A DNA stretch of 64,000 bases, taken from the NCBI GenBank assembly GCA_965178125.1, contig OZ237769.1, positions 62,001 through 126,000 of the forward strand, written 5' to 3'. The stretch is from Bilabrum cf. latius. Taxonomy: Eukaryota; Bigyra: Bicosoecida; Bigyra; Bicosoecida. This document shows positions 11,513-23,800 of this stretch, piece after piece. The translations under genes and the position numbers were made by a program. The notes beneath the pieces are model-generated. The model was given only the letters and a program-made list of their open reading frames with translations, was not told the origin of the DNA and searched no databases. Position 1 is the stretch's first letter; each line of letters starts with the position of its first letter.

Positions 11513-12336
11513 GGGATGTTCACATTACCGCCCACTTGAAAAATGAACCTACACTGCAAGCAGGTAGCAAAAACTCGATAGTGGTCGTGCTGTGCATGTA
11601 TACGTTTTGGGGTTGCGTGTCAGTGTTTGCAGATACACATGCTGCCTTTTAGGTTTCTTTAGCGAAGCGAGTTACAGATCAGCCATCCCACCAGGTAGTC
11701 GAGCCAGTGAGCTGACACGAAAATGGCAGATGCTGGAGCCCCGGATGGACGAGTCACAGGGGAGACAGATATTTGCTTCTCCTCGAGCACGCGTCCGCGC
11801 CCCACACTTCCCGTCGACTCTCCGTCCTGGACCGCGCCATGGCCCGGGCGCTGCGCCGACCCCTGTGCTGCTAACTTCGAGCACCGCCACGCCCAAGGAC
11901 CCCGGGTGCACTAACCCGAGGCGTCATCGTCCTGCTGCTGACTGTAGTCACCGTCGTCGTAATCATCATCATATCGGCCGCTCTTGTCGTTCAGAAGCAC
12001 ACTAGCCCGCCGGTCGAAGAGCACCCGGTGATCCAGCGGGGCCCCCACCAGCACGTGGGTAAGAGTCCGCACTGGAGCTACCGCAAACTTGTAGAGAGTG
12101 CATTAGATGTACGACACGCTTCGCGCAGCACTATGGTGGTATATCCCTTGCTGCGTTCGCGAGAGATGCGTCTCGCAAAGGAACTTCGCTGAACGTTCGA
12201 AAGTGCCGGAATCGGCGAAACTTTGTCGGGCGCGCCATTCCTTGCTTCTCCGGAAGCACTCGCGGGAAAACTCGCTCTAGGTAGCAGCCCGAATCCAGTT
12301 TTCAATCAGTACAAGTCAAGAAACTCCCTGCGAACC
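11513..12336. other. 824-bp intergenic region, content unresolved
   Basis: Lies between the large unknown gene and the ABHD hydrolase, both on plus. On plus, about 11910-11990 encodes a hydrophobic run (VIVLLLTVVTVVVIIII) in a frame that ends at TGA 12190 but has a TAA upstream at about 11871. The opposite strand of the same bases reads as an acidic Asp/Tyr/Gln stretch. Both come from a GTC/GAC-rich patch. Neither has a good start or splice sites, so I call no gene here. Confidence 0.4.
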
Positions 12337-14345
12337 ATGCCACTGCCGGGCGTGATGAAGCTGATTGGCTTGGCTGCGGTGTTACGCGTCCTGAACGGCA
12401 AGCGACTGAGAGAGAAGGACTTGCACCGACTCATGGTGCTCATGGCGCTAACAATGGCGCCCGTTGTGCTGCTGCTGCTAGAACGGGCGACGCCGGCCGT
12501 GTCGACCGGGCGGGCCGGGCTCCAGCTCCTCTACCGGCAGACGGCACGCAATATCCGCGTCTTGGGCCGATGCAGGGCCCTGAAAAAGTATGCGCCCACC
12601 CCGTGGATGCTTGTGAGTGGATTAAGCGCTTTAGTTGCACTGAGCACGGTCATATATGCCCTTCATCCAGCCTCGTCGTCGTCTCCCCCCAATTCTTCAC
12701 GGCCATTCTCACGCAGGCTTTGACCGGCCACATCCAGACCCTGTGGGGCCTCATGGTGCGGCGCTACCCCGGCCTGCAGGGCCTGCTCTTCAACACCCCG
12801 CTGGAGTACGACCGCGAGCTGGTCCCGGTCAGCAAGGGGGGTGTCATCGCGCTCGATTGGTACAAGCCCGACTTTGACGTGTCACAGGACCCGCCGCCGC
12901 CACCGCGCGCCGCCGGCGCCGCCGGTGACGAGGCGAGGGGGTAGAGCAGTGGCAGCAGCGCTGGAAGAGAGGCAGAAGCCGGTGCGGGCAGCGGGCCGCC
13001 GACCTCCTCCCAAGCAGAGGCACCCTCTCTGCGGAACTCTGCCTCGGCCCCCTGCCTGGCGGACCCTCTGCCGAAGCATACAGGAGGCGGAGGAGGAGGG
13101 GAAGAGGGGGAGGCAGGAGCCAACGCCAGTCCCAGCCCCGCGCAGGCGAGGCGCGCCCTGGCTGCCACGGCTGGCTACTCGGCCAGCGCCCCTGTTGGGT
13201 AGGCGGAGGCGGAGTCTGCTGCGGACAGGGTCCGTCGGTGGCACCAGCTGCTCCCTGCCTCGCAGCGGCCGCTGTCCCCCACGGCCAGGCCCGTGCTGAT
13301 CATTCTTCATGGGTTGACGGGCGGGTCGCAAGAAGTGTATATATAGGCAACAACTGCAGAAGCCGCAGAGCACGGTATGCGCCCTGTCGTGATGATCGCC
13401 CGGGGCTGCGGCGGGCTGGCGCTCACTTCGCCCATGTGCTTCAGCGCGGCGCTCACCGACGACGTGCGCGCGGCGGTGCGGCGGGTCCGTCAGAGGGTGG
13501 GCGAGGACACTCCCCTGTTCGCGATCGGTTTCTCCCTGGGGGCGAGCATCCTTGCCAAGTACCTCTGCGAGGAGGGCGCCGAGGCGCCACTGGTGGCGGC
13601 AGCCTCGTGCGCGGCCTCGTTCGACCCCCGCCTGTCGTGCAGTGCGCTGGAGGAGAACTCCCTCTACCGGATGACGTACAACCGCAGCATGGCTCACTCG
13701 TTAAAGACCTTCTACGAGCGGCACCGCGATCAGTTCGAGAAGGGGGAGTGGCACAGGGGCCCGGAGCACCACGAGGAGATCATGCGCGCCTCTACGGTCA
13801 GGGAGTTTGACGCGGCGGCGACCGCGAGCATGCATGGGTTCAGGTCATTCGTGGAGTACTACGACGAGGCCACGACGAGCCACCGCATCGCTCGAGAGAT
13901 CAAGGTGCCCTATCTGATCCTGAACGCCAAGGACGACCCGGTCTGCCACGCGGGGGGCGTGCCGGTGGAGGCGGCGCTGCACAACAAGAACGTGGTGATC
14001 GGTATCACCGAGGAGGGCGGGCATGTGGCGTGGTGCCAGGGTTGGCTTGCCCTGGGCCGGTACTGGGCCGAGCAGGCAGCCGTGGAGTTCTTCCTGAGCC
14101 ACCTGCAGGAGAGGCACGCGGATGAGGCCGTCAAGCACGACCTGGAGCTGGCGGCCAAGCGGATGGTGGAGGGGGGCGGGGATAGGGGTGTGCGGGATGG
14201 GGTGGAAGTGGAGGAAGAGGACAGGGTGGGAGATTCGGCCGGTGCGGTGGGGTCCCGAGGGGGGCTGGGGCCGGGGACTGCCAGCGGGAACTTGGCTCTG
14301 TGGGGGCAGCAGCTGCTCGCGGGGGCGCGGGCGGCGGTGCGGTGA
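12337..14345 (+). CDS. Alpha/beta hydrolase, ABHD1/3 - EMB8 - YheT family
   Basis: Membrane-anchored serine hydrolase probably acting on lipid esters. Exon 1 is 12337-12612. A 104-bp intron (gtgagt ... cacgcag) is followed by exon 2, 12717-14345, ending TGA; about 634 residues. The N-terminus has one hydrophobic helix (LMVLMALTMAPVVLLLL). Across the splice the family motif PTPWML-ALTGHIQTLWG is rebuilt, which fixes the junction. The lid region holds a long Ser/Ala/Gly insert. The catalytic fold follows: ILHGLTGGSQE (oxyanion region), the nucleophile elbow GFSLGAS, the acid in LILNAKDDPV and the base in EEGGHVAW. Three TAG codons are read as Gln (12942, 13200, 13344); the last lies directly after SQEVYI in the core and cannot be a stop because all catalytic residues lie downstream. 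The C-terminal 90 residues are variable. Confidence 0.85.
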
Positions 14346-14560
14346 CGGATGGAAGGGTGGCTGGTGGACGCGGCTGCGTGCGCAGGTGCGTCTGTACGAG
14401 TGTTCCATTGGCCGGTGTGAGTGCCGAACAGGTGTTGGTGCACTGCACTTTAGCACACCCCCACGACAGCAACTCCCTCACGGCAGAATGTGCAACACCT
14501 CTTGCATGCCAATGATGCGACAGACCTAGTGGTATTGATAAGTAGTACGCCTCAGAAAAA

Positions 14561-17500
14561 ATGTTGGGATCGTCCCGTCGTCGATGCTGGCGGTGCAGTC
14601 GCCGCGTTTTTTTTCAAGCCCGGCCAGGCCCTTGCCTGCCTAGACGTAGCATGAGCACCATGTCAAGGCACGGCATGCCCATTGATCCCAATATTCAGGT
14701 TGAATCGATTCGAGCAGTGCTGGACATGTCACGTCCCCACGATTGGTACGCACAAGCCAGACAGCTCAGGCGTAGAGTGCACCTTCACTTGGGGCCAACG
14801 AACAGCGGGAAATCACACGCCTCGATCGAGGCGCTTAAGAAGGCATAGTCGGGCATCTTCTGCGCCCCGTTGCGCTTGCTGGCTTCCGAGGTCTGCGACA
14901 CGATTCGAGCTTCTGGCGTCCCATGTCACCTAGTGACTGGCCAGGAGGTGCAAGAGGACCCAACTGGTGAGGCGTTCCACGTCGCTTGCACGACCGAGAC
15001 TGCCGATTTGAGCGCCGCAGTGGACGTGGCCGTTCTCGACGAGATCTAGCTGCTGTCGGATCCCTCGCGCGGGTGGGCGTGGACGCGCGCCCTGCTGGGC
15101 CTGCAGGCGCCCGAGCTGCACCTCACAGGCGATCCCGCGGCGGAGGAGCTGGTGCGGCGACTGATTGCAGAGACGGGGGACGACTTGGAGGTGCACCGCC
15201 ACGAGCGGCTGTCCCCGCTGAGCATGGAGCGGGCGCCCGTGGGCGACCTGTCGAGGGTGCAGCCGGGCGACTGCGTTGTGGCCTTCTCGAGGCAGGCCGT
15301 GCACAGGGCCAGGGAACAAATCGAGGACAGGACGGGGATGCAGTGCGCCGTGGTGTACGGGGCACTGCCCCCGGACGTGCGGCGGGAGTCGGCGCGCCGG
15401 TTCAACTCGGGCGAGTGCGACGTGCTGGTTGCAACCGACGCGGTGGGGATGGGGCTGAACCTGAGGGTGCGGAGGATGGTCTTCTCCGACTCGAGAAAGT
15501 TCGACGGGACGGAGATGAGGGGCCTGCTGCCCCCTGAGATCAAGCAGATCGCGGGCAGGGCTGGTCGATTCGGGGGCGCCTTCCAGGAGGGCGGCCTGGT
15601 GTCGGTGCTGCAGGCCAGGGACAGGAGGGCCGTGCGGAGGGGACTCGCGGCGCCGGTGGTTCCGCTGGAGGCAGCGGGGCTGCTCCCTTCGGTGGAGCAG
15701 GTGGAGCTGTTCGCGGCGGCAGTGGCCCCTCCGAAGCTGAGGAGGAGGCTGCTGCGGGAGCTGGAGCTGCGCATGGGGCTGGCGCAGTCGGTGGCAGCGG
15801 GGGAGGACGATGATGAGGAGGATTATGGCGAGGACGGTGATGATGAAGACGATGTTGAGTATGCATCAGGTGCTGGGGATGGTCAGCAGGATATCCTCGA
15901 TGGCGAGGATGAGCTAGACGGGGGCGCCGAGTACTCGATCGAAGGGGGCGTGGACAAGGCCATCGGCACCGGCGCCGAGTACTCGATCGAAGGGGGCGTG
16001 GACAAGGCCATCGGCACTGGTGCCAGACGCGTGCCCGTGACCATCGGTGCAGCCATGCATGAGGAAGGCAAAGTGCAGCAAGGTTCCAAGGAGAAACCGA
16101 GCACTGCCTCAAGATCGGACGTGACGGCCGTCGTGCTGCAGCGGTGGAGGGACGCAGCCGTGAGCGTGTCGTCTTCCGCGCCTACTGTAGCTGCAGCAGG
16201 TGGTGACTCGGAGCAGCAGCAGCCGGTGGCCCATAAGAAGGCGTAGCGCGCCAGATTCAGCGCGCTGCTGGGTCTGCTGGGCCGATTCTGCGCCACAGAA
16301 ACTGGCTTTTTCCTGTGCGAGCTGGACGACTTGCTAGCCAACGCGCGGTCGATCGATCGAGTGCCAATGTCACTCAAGGACCGATGGCAGTTCTGCCTTG
16401 CGCCGGTCAGGAGGGCCAGGGGAGGGGACGCGCAGTCGCCGCACAAAGCGCTGCAGGACTACGCGCAGCAGTACGCCGCGTCTCAAGGGCTAGGCCCCGG
16501 CAAGCGGGGCCAGACCAGAGGGGAGGGTGTCCGCTGCAAAGTAGAGGTGCCGTGGGTGGGCCCGCGGGACCCCGTGGACGCCTCCTTGGGCCCTAGGCTG
16601 GAGGCCCTCTTCGCCGAGGTGGATCTGTACCTGTGGCTGGCTCGGAGGCTGCCCTGGGCCTTCCGCGACAGGGACGTGCAGCAGGCAGAGGAGGCGGGGG
16701 AGGCGATCCTGGGACTCATCCGGAGGTGGCTGTACGGCGGGCAGGAGCAGGGACACCAGCTGGATCTCGGCGAGGGGCCTCTGGGTGATCTGGAGCACGC
16801 TAGGGCGAGCAGGGGCAGTGGGAGGGAGAGGCGACTCAGGGCACAGGCCTCCTTCGCGCTCGCCGAGGCCATCGGGGCCGTGGAGGAGGCGGTGGGCGCG
16901 ACCGCGGGGATTGCCCGGGGGCGGGTAGACCCGGACACGGACGAGGTGCAGGTCTGGTTGAGGGAGGCAGCAGCGGGGCGGGGGTCCAGCCTTCCGCCGA
17001 ATCTGTCTGCCCCGGAGCTGGCCGCGGCTGGTGCTAGCGTGCACGGGGCGTTGGGCGGCACGGCTGGGCTGCACGACGAGGTTCAAAAGCTGGGTGAAGC
17101 ATCTACGCAGCTCGATGTGTCCATCGGGGCACTGGCACGGGCAGCGGCCGGCGCCTGCGACCGCGCCGGCTTGGACGCCTCGCAGCACGTGGGCGTCCTG
17201 CTGCCCCCAGGGCCGTTGCGGGGTGCGCTGCGGGGGCGCGTGGACGATGGGGCGGGGAACAAGCCTCGATCGCACCCCAAGGCGCGCCGCAGAGCCAAGC
17301 GCGCGGTGCGCCGTCTCAGGCAGCTGCTGGCCCGTCGCGAGCGGGTGCTGGCGGTATTGAGCGATCTGCGGTCGGGCGGGTATGATGGTTCGGACCACGA
17401 GGACGGGCACGGTGTGACAGTGGCAGGTGTCGCTTCAATGGACATGGATGCGGGCGACGTTGAGGAAGAGCAGTCCGTGCACAGCCTGTCTGCCTCGCTG

Positions 17501-17608
17501 CACGCCAGCATGCAGCACTGGGCGGGCGCCGGCGGGCTGCACCCAAGGGCCAGTCGAGAGGTGGTCAGGGCATCGAGGCTCAGTGTGCAGAAGCAGGGGC
17601 GCGAGTGA
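14561..17608 (+). CDS. SUPV3L1: SUV3-type mitochondrial ATP-dependent RNA helicase
   Basis: Superfamily-2 RNA helicase that works with a 3' exonuclease in mitochondrial RNA turnover. Intronless, 1,015 residues, TGA stop. The Arg-rich start (MLGSSRRRCWRCSRR) fits a mitochondrial presequence. Motif I is LGPTNSGKSHASIEAL (about residue 80); after the TAG at 14846 comes SGIFCAPLRLLASEV. Motif II is LDEI-Q, where the Gln is TAG at 15047; DEIQ is the SUV3 form of the DEAD box. The C-terminal RecA domain has FSRQAV, VVYGALPPDVRRESA, LVATDAVGMGLNL and QIAGRAGRFG. An acidic insert and two 48-bp repeats follow. The SUV3 C-terminal domain then resumes (FFLCELDDLLANARSIDRVP, SLKDRWQFCLAPV), past a third TAG at 16244. 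Under the standard code the gene would be three fragments. Confidence 0.95.
15923..16018 (+). repeat. Two tandem 48-bp units in the SUV3 gene
   Basis: Units 15923-15970 and 15971-16018 are almost identical and encode GAEYSIEGGVDKAIGT twice. They lie in the acidic linker between the helicase core and the C-terminal SUV3 domain, so the fold is not disturbed. Confidence 0.9.
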
Positions 17609-17802
17609 ATCCGCGGATACATTGAGGGCACGACAGGAATCGTCTGTCTTGTCCAGGATTCGGACATCGAATGGGTGGACGGGGCTCAGGACCCACCACC
17701 TCGAGACTGATAGATAACACAATTTGCACAGGCGACAAGAGCATTTACATAACCGTGACTTAAGTTCAGTCAACCTTTGCTTGCACTCCAGTGAAAGTAG
17801 CG

Positions 17803-20800
17803 TCACACTTGATCATCGTCCTCCTCCTCCTCTGAGTCGATGGCATCCGCCGCGTGATCGCCAGCTCCAGCCTTGAATGCCTACCCGCCCTCCGGCTTTA
17901 CCAGCGGCTACCCGCCCTCCAGCTTTACCAGCGGCTACCCGCCCTCCGGCTTCAGCAGCGGCTACCCGCCCTCCCGCTCTACCTCCAGGTCAGCCCCTCC
18001 TTCGTCCAACTCCTCGTGTACTTCCTCGTGTACTTCCTCGTGGACTCTATGCTAGGCAGGCGGGTGACCGCTTGCCATGCCTCTCGCAGTCCCGGGATAA
18101 GCTGCGACCTCGGGACCCCCCTCGCCCTCCTCCTCGCCGCGCGGTTGCCCCACCGTGGAGCCCAGGGCTGGGTCTGCAGAGGCCGCTCGATGCGGCATTC
18201 CAGTACCATCCTCGGCCGGTGCAGAGGACCCATGCCCCGCGCGCGACCCGGCCGCGTGGTGCATGGCATGACCATGCAACCCCCGCCTCGCGTGCACGTG
18301 CCTCGCGCTGCTCATGGCCAGAGCCAGCGCGGCCACACCCCGCCGGCTGTTGGACCGCAGCACGCTGCTGTGCGAACGGACCGGCGTGGACGCACCGGAC
18401 GCGCCTCGGTCTGGCTGGGACAGGATGGTGTGCTTGCCGCTGCGAGGAGTCCCGGACCCAGGAGAGCTGGACCCAGAGGCAGTCCTGCCAATGTGGGGTA
18501 GGCTGGCCCCAATGGTTGACAGGCGGACACGGCCGCTGCTGGTCCGATGCACCGCATCGGAGTGCGATTGATCGTGCACGTCTAAATGGGCTGCGGCGGG
18601 CTCGGCGGCAACTCCCGCGTGCCCTGCGCGATCGTCCCTAGCATGATGCTTGCCAGCACGACTGCTTGCGATGCGTTTCGCACCCACCACGATGCCCCAC
18701 AGGGGTTTGCTTGCCGCTTGCTGGGCGCCCGCGCCCCTTGGAAGGGCATGCTGGCTGCTAGCCTCCTCGGAGCTCTGCGATGGCACCGCCTGCCGCATCT
18801 GCTGTGCTCCCACTGCTTCCGGCCCGGGCCTGGTGCCCCCCACTTCCTCCACCCCCGCCCCCTCCTGCACCAGCAACACCCTCACGGGCCTCGAGAGGGC
18901 CCTGGCCCTCGCTGACCGCGACAGTCGGAGCCCAGCATCCTCCAGCAGCCGGGCTCCGTCTCGAGACGAGTGCCCCTGGGAATCGCTTCGGGGTGCTCGC
19001 TGGTTTGCTTCATGGGGTCTGCTGCCGCGGTGGTGCGGGGCAGGCACGCGCACAACGATCACCGGATCTGTGGGCTTGCGACCCCTTCCGTGCTGACGGT
19101 CTGCCTGGCTCCCTCCTGCTTGTTGTCCGCTGCTCAAGGGATCAGGGCGGGGGATCCTCCCTCTTGTTCCCTGCTAGTCCACTGCTGAAGCCTGCTGCGC
19201 CGCTAGAGCTTCCGATGCCTGGCCTCCGCTTTGTCCTGCCACCGGCGACATTGTGCCAGCCATCTTCTTCTTTAGAGCGGCAGCTCGGCGCCGTTGCTCC
19301 TGTGCGCCGGCCTCGTCTGGCTGGTGACGGTGCTTAGATGGGCTTGCGCCAGGGCCAAACCCATCGCCCTCGGACCCCCCAGTCATCCCGCTAGAGTTGC
19401 CTCCACCAAACCCACGAGACCATCCCGCATGCCGTGCTGCAGACTCGCTGTCCAGCGAGCTGTCTGAGTCTGTGGACCGGCCGTCCTCTAGCGTGTCAGC
19501 GGTGCTGGCTCCCACAGAGTCTTCCTCTGGGCCACGTGTCGGGCTGTGCAAGAGTGTGCTACCCGTCCGCTGGGGCAAGCCCGCTTTGGCACCACTGCGC
19601 CCCGCCTCCGCTCCCCTGCCGTGCTCTTGCTGCTTGCCACCTGTCCCCCTACGTGCACCCTCCATTTCACCCGCATCTCCCCGCCTGTCCCCTGCCACAT
19701 CTGCATCCGTGAAGGTCACCATGCATCCCTCCGTCACGCCAAGATCTCCCAGCAGGGAGTGCTCCGACACACCTGCCGGCAGCGGCACCCTCCTCAGCCC
19801 CATCACCTCGCGCATGTCAGCCACGCGACTAGACCGCAGCGGCACTCTGACCGCCCGAGACACAAACTCGGCCGCATGCTCTGCCTTCGCCCCGCCCGCG
19901 GCCCGTCCCGCAGCGCCCCTGCCCCTGCTGCCTGCAGCCGCCCCCTCCCCCGTCTCTTCCGAAACCGCGTGGAACTCGATCCAGCCGTCCATAGAGCGAG
20001 CCATGACGCCCGACAAGTCCACCCGCCCGCTCTGGATGTCAGAGGCCAGCACCTCCTCGGCCTCATCCAGGCAAAACGTCACTCGCATTGGCGGCAGCAG
20101 GTGCCCTCGCCTCCTGCACTCCGCCACGAAGTCCCCAACCGCACTGAGAGCAGCCAGGAGACTGTCGCGCGTGTCCACGTGGCCAAACCCGCTAGCTAGG
20201 ATCGGCAGGTACAGCTCGATTGCGTCATACGGCAGGGTGGGGCACCCCTTAGCCGACAACGAGTCGCCGTCGTGCTCCTTGCATTCCCTCAGCGCGAACT
20301 GCCGGGCCTGCCAGCGGGTCCTAGGGAGCCTGCCCACGGGGCGGGGCTGCACGTCGCGGTACTGGTCGGGGCTGCACTTTGTCATGCGGGAGGCACGGCG
20401 CGAGATCAATACACGCCGAGGAACAGGAACAGAGGCAGAGACCGGTGGCACGCGCGGTAATCTCTTGCTCCCCGCCCTAGATCCGGCAGCTCTGGGTCTA
20501 AGAGGGGGGGAAGAGGACGAGGAGGGGCTGCCAATGCCCCTGTCTCTGCCCATCCCCATGGCTTGCCCGTGCTGCAGCTACCATCCAGCTAGGCGCCTCC
20601 TCCACAGCATCTTGCCCTGCGACACCCTCAGCTTGGCCTCCTCCGACTGGGCTCCACCCCGCCCGTGTCCGTGCCCCGCCAGCATCGCCCCGAGATCGCC
20701 TCCCTCCAGCGACACCACGCCCACCTCGATACCACCCCCCGCCTCGGTCCCAGACGACTCAGAGCCCCCATCTCCGCAGATCTGGTCGTCGTCCTCCTGC

Positions 20801-23800
20801 TCCTCCGAAAGCCCCCCAACTACCTCGCCGGGAGCCGGACGCATGTCCTTCCGCCGCAGCAGACCCCTCCTGCACTCGGTGTGATGAGCGTACACCCTGT
20901 CATAGTCCTCCACCCCTGGCTGCTCCCCGAACACTTCGAGGTCGAAGGCCGCTGCGGCCCGCCGCTCCCAGCCCCTGAACCGCCGCCACCAGTGCGCCTC
21001 CTGACCACGCGGCAGCCATGACCCTGCCGCTGCCGCTGCCTCGTCACTCGCCGTCGCTGCCTGCTCCTGCTCACCGCCTGCAGGGCGGGCATGGTGGGGC
21101 GCAGGCGCTCTGAAAGCCTACTCCGGGGGCGGCTCCCAGTTGTCCCCGTGCCCCGTGGCCTCCAGCACAACCTTGACCAGCATGTGCCGCACTGCCTCGA
21201 ACACAGACCTCCTCACCGCGAACTCGGTGATGCCCTGCAGCACGGCCTCGTGGTCATCCTCCTGGTCATCGCCCGCCACTGCGACTTCGTCCGCTGCGAG
21301 CAGCTCGTTCACGTGGCTCTTGATAGGCCCACCGCTGGCCCTATCTTTCTCTTCTCCCGGCCCCGTGGCCTCCACTTCTGCCTCCAGCTGGATCAGCCCC
21401 GAGCTTCGCAGCAGCTCCCGCAAGCGCGACGAGTCCCCCATCTCCTCCACGGGGTTGTCCTCCTCCTCTTCTTCGTGCATGTGCTGTCCAGACCACCCGC
21501 CTACTGCGCCGCCACGTCTCGAAGGCTTCCTGGCCATGCCCAGCCGCCTCAGGACTGACGGGTGCCTGATCAGCACCCCCGAGCCCTAGAGCCTCTGCCC
21601 AGCATCCCCTGGCAGCAGCTGAGACGACGAGGATCTCCTACCGGGCCGCAGCACGGGGGGCATGCCGTCCTGAGGCGGTGTAGGCGCATCGCCAGACACC
21701 AAATCAATGGCTGTCTCGAGTATGTCCAGCCGGCGGCGCACCTCGGCCGCCGCGCGCCGCTGCTGCGGGGTCTGCTCCACGGCATCTTCGAAGGGCATCG
21801 CTGCAGCATGCTCACGCAGCGCCTGCACGAGCTTGCGGCGGGCCCGCTGCAGCTGCCTGTGCGCATCCGTCGAGAGCCCGTCACCATCGGCCTGCTCGCC
21901 GCGCAGCAGACGATCCACCCGCAAGATGGCCTTGGCCCCTCGGGCTGTGAGTGCATCGATGGGCACGTCGTCAGGATCGGTGCCAGAGTGGGACACGTTG
22001 AGCAGAAACACGCGAGGCAGGTCAACCGGCTGGGGTCGCTCCGGAATGGCCTGACCCGCGTCACGGCAGGCAGCTGCGAGCTTAAACCACGAGTGCAGAG
22101 TGGCCTGATACTCGCTATCGCAGTCATCCGCTCCCTCGTGCATCCTCATCCAGGACCTCGAGAGACCGTGCGCACGCCAAAACGCAGATCCTGGCACAAA
22201 TCCGCCAGCCTGCGCCCACGGCGCGTCTAAGTTGTCCATGGAGCTCGATTGCACCGGGTCGCTGGCTGCGTTGTGCCCGAGATTGAAGGCAAGCCTCGCT
22301 CGCTTGGCACCTGTGGCTCCCCCGTACTTGAGCTGCGTGAAGAGGATCCGCACCTTGCTGCCAGGCACCACGCCGCCCTTGTACGTGCACCCAGCCGGGA
22401 TGCCAACGGCTCGGTAGACTCGAGTGGCCCGCGGCTGCTTGGCCAGCCCGATAGCCGCCTTGATCTTCTACGTTTCGGCGGTCAGATGCTCCACGAAATC
22501 TTCCAGACTATCTAGATTCGCTTGGGCGATCGACACGTCCGACTCAAGGGTCTAGATCGTCACGCGTGCAAGATCCTGGTCATCGTCGCCCTCGCCCGAA
22601 GGATCCCCGCCACATGCCTGCAGCACCGCATCTTGCGCAGCACGCAGCCCGGTCAGGCGATCCTTCAGCACACGGAGTCTATCTCTGCTCTCCTTCACGC
22701 GACTCATTTCTTGAGCTAGACGATCGCACGCATGCTTCTCGCGGTTCTAAAGCACCGGCAGAGGCAGGTCGGCCAGTTCGTCCGGGTCATCATCGGTCCC
22801 GGAAGCCCTAGCCAAGGACGCAGATCGCTCGCTACCAGCTTCCCTCAGTTGTTTCCATGTTTTCTTCCAGTGCGATCTCACCTGAAAGTACCCTCGCAGG
22901 GCCTCTTGCCCCGCGGCTGCCACCAGACCGGGCACCACGTCGCCGGGCAGCAGCATGTTCTGCTGTATGGCTAGCACGAGACGGCCCGCTCCTTTGGGAG
23001 CCTCAGGCCTCTCTGCCTTCTCTCGTGATGTTGCTTCCGCGAGGCCAGACTCCGGCGGTGAAACGGAGTCCCTCGCTGCCGCCGCGGCAGCCCTGGCCCT
23101 GGCTAGCTCCTTGTTGGACATGGGCGGGGCAGGCGAGCTGGCAGCACCCCTGGCACTCGCGCCACTCGGTGCATGCTCAGTACCGCCCGCCTGCGCGTCC
23201 CCCTTCTCTTGCTTCTTCTCATCATGTTCGCCCCTCACTAGCTAGAGCAGCACATCATCGCTTACATCATCGTCACCGGGAGCATCGCCGAGATCGGCGT
23301 GCCATGACCCCCCGGAATCAGGAGCCGCAGCCCCGCCTGCCGCCGCGCTTGCACCAGATCTGCTGTCCGCACCCACGGGCCGCAAGCCGCCCTCATCACC
23401 AGCCTCATCCTCGGTCCTGCTGGGCGGCGGCAGGTACCGTTGCAGGGTGGCATGCGAGGGCAGCTGCCGCTCCGTGGGCCTGACCACGAAGGTCGTGTCC
23501 TGGATGCGTACTGCGCCGGTGCCGGCCCAGCCCTCCCTGCACATGCGCACGATGGCCTCCGCGGCCGCAGCGTGCCCGGAGAACTGGATCGTGTACACAG
23601 AGTAGTGCCGCAGGAGATAGCGCGCCTTCTCTGGGGGCACCGGCGATCCGCATATCCAGAAGTGCGGGCCCACCTGCCCGAAGCTCTCGATCATGTCGTC
23701 AAAGGTGGCCAGCAGGTCTTTGTCCGTGAGGCTGTGCCCGTAGAATAGCAGCGAGTGGTTGGAGCAGAGGTACCGCAGCAGGTGCATGCCCGCCACGCTC

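Noticed and set aside
12613-12716. Continuous reading through the ABHD region giving a second hydrophobic helix
   Set aside because: This stretch has a gtgagt donor and cacgcag acceptor, and removing it rebuilds the family motif PTPW..GHIQT.
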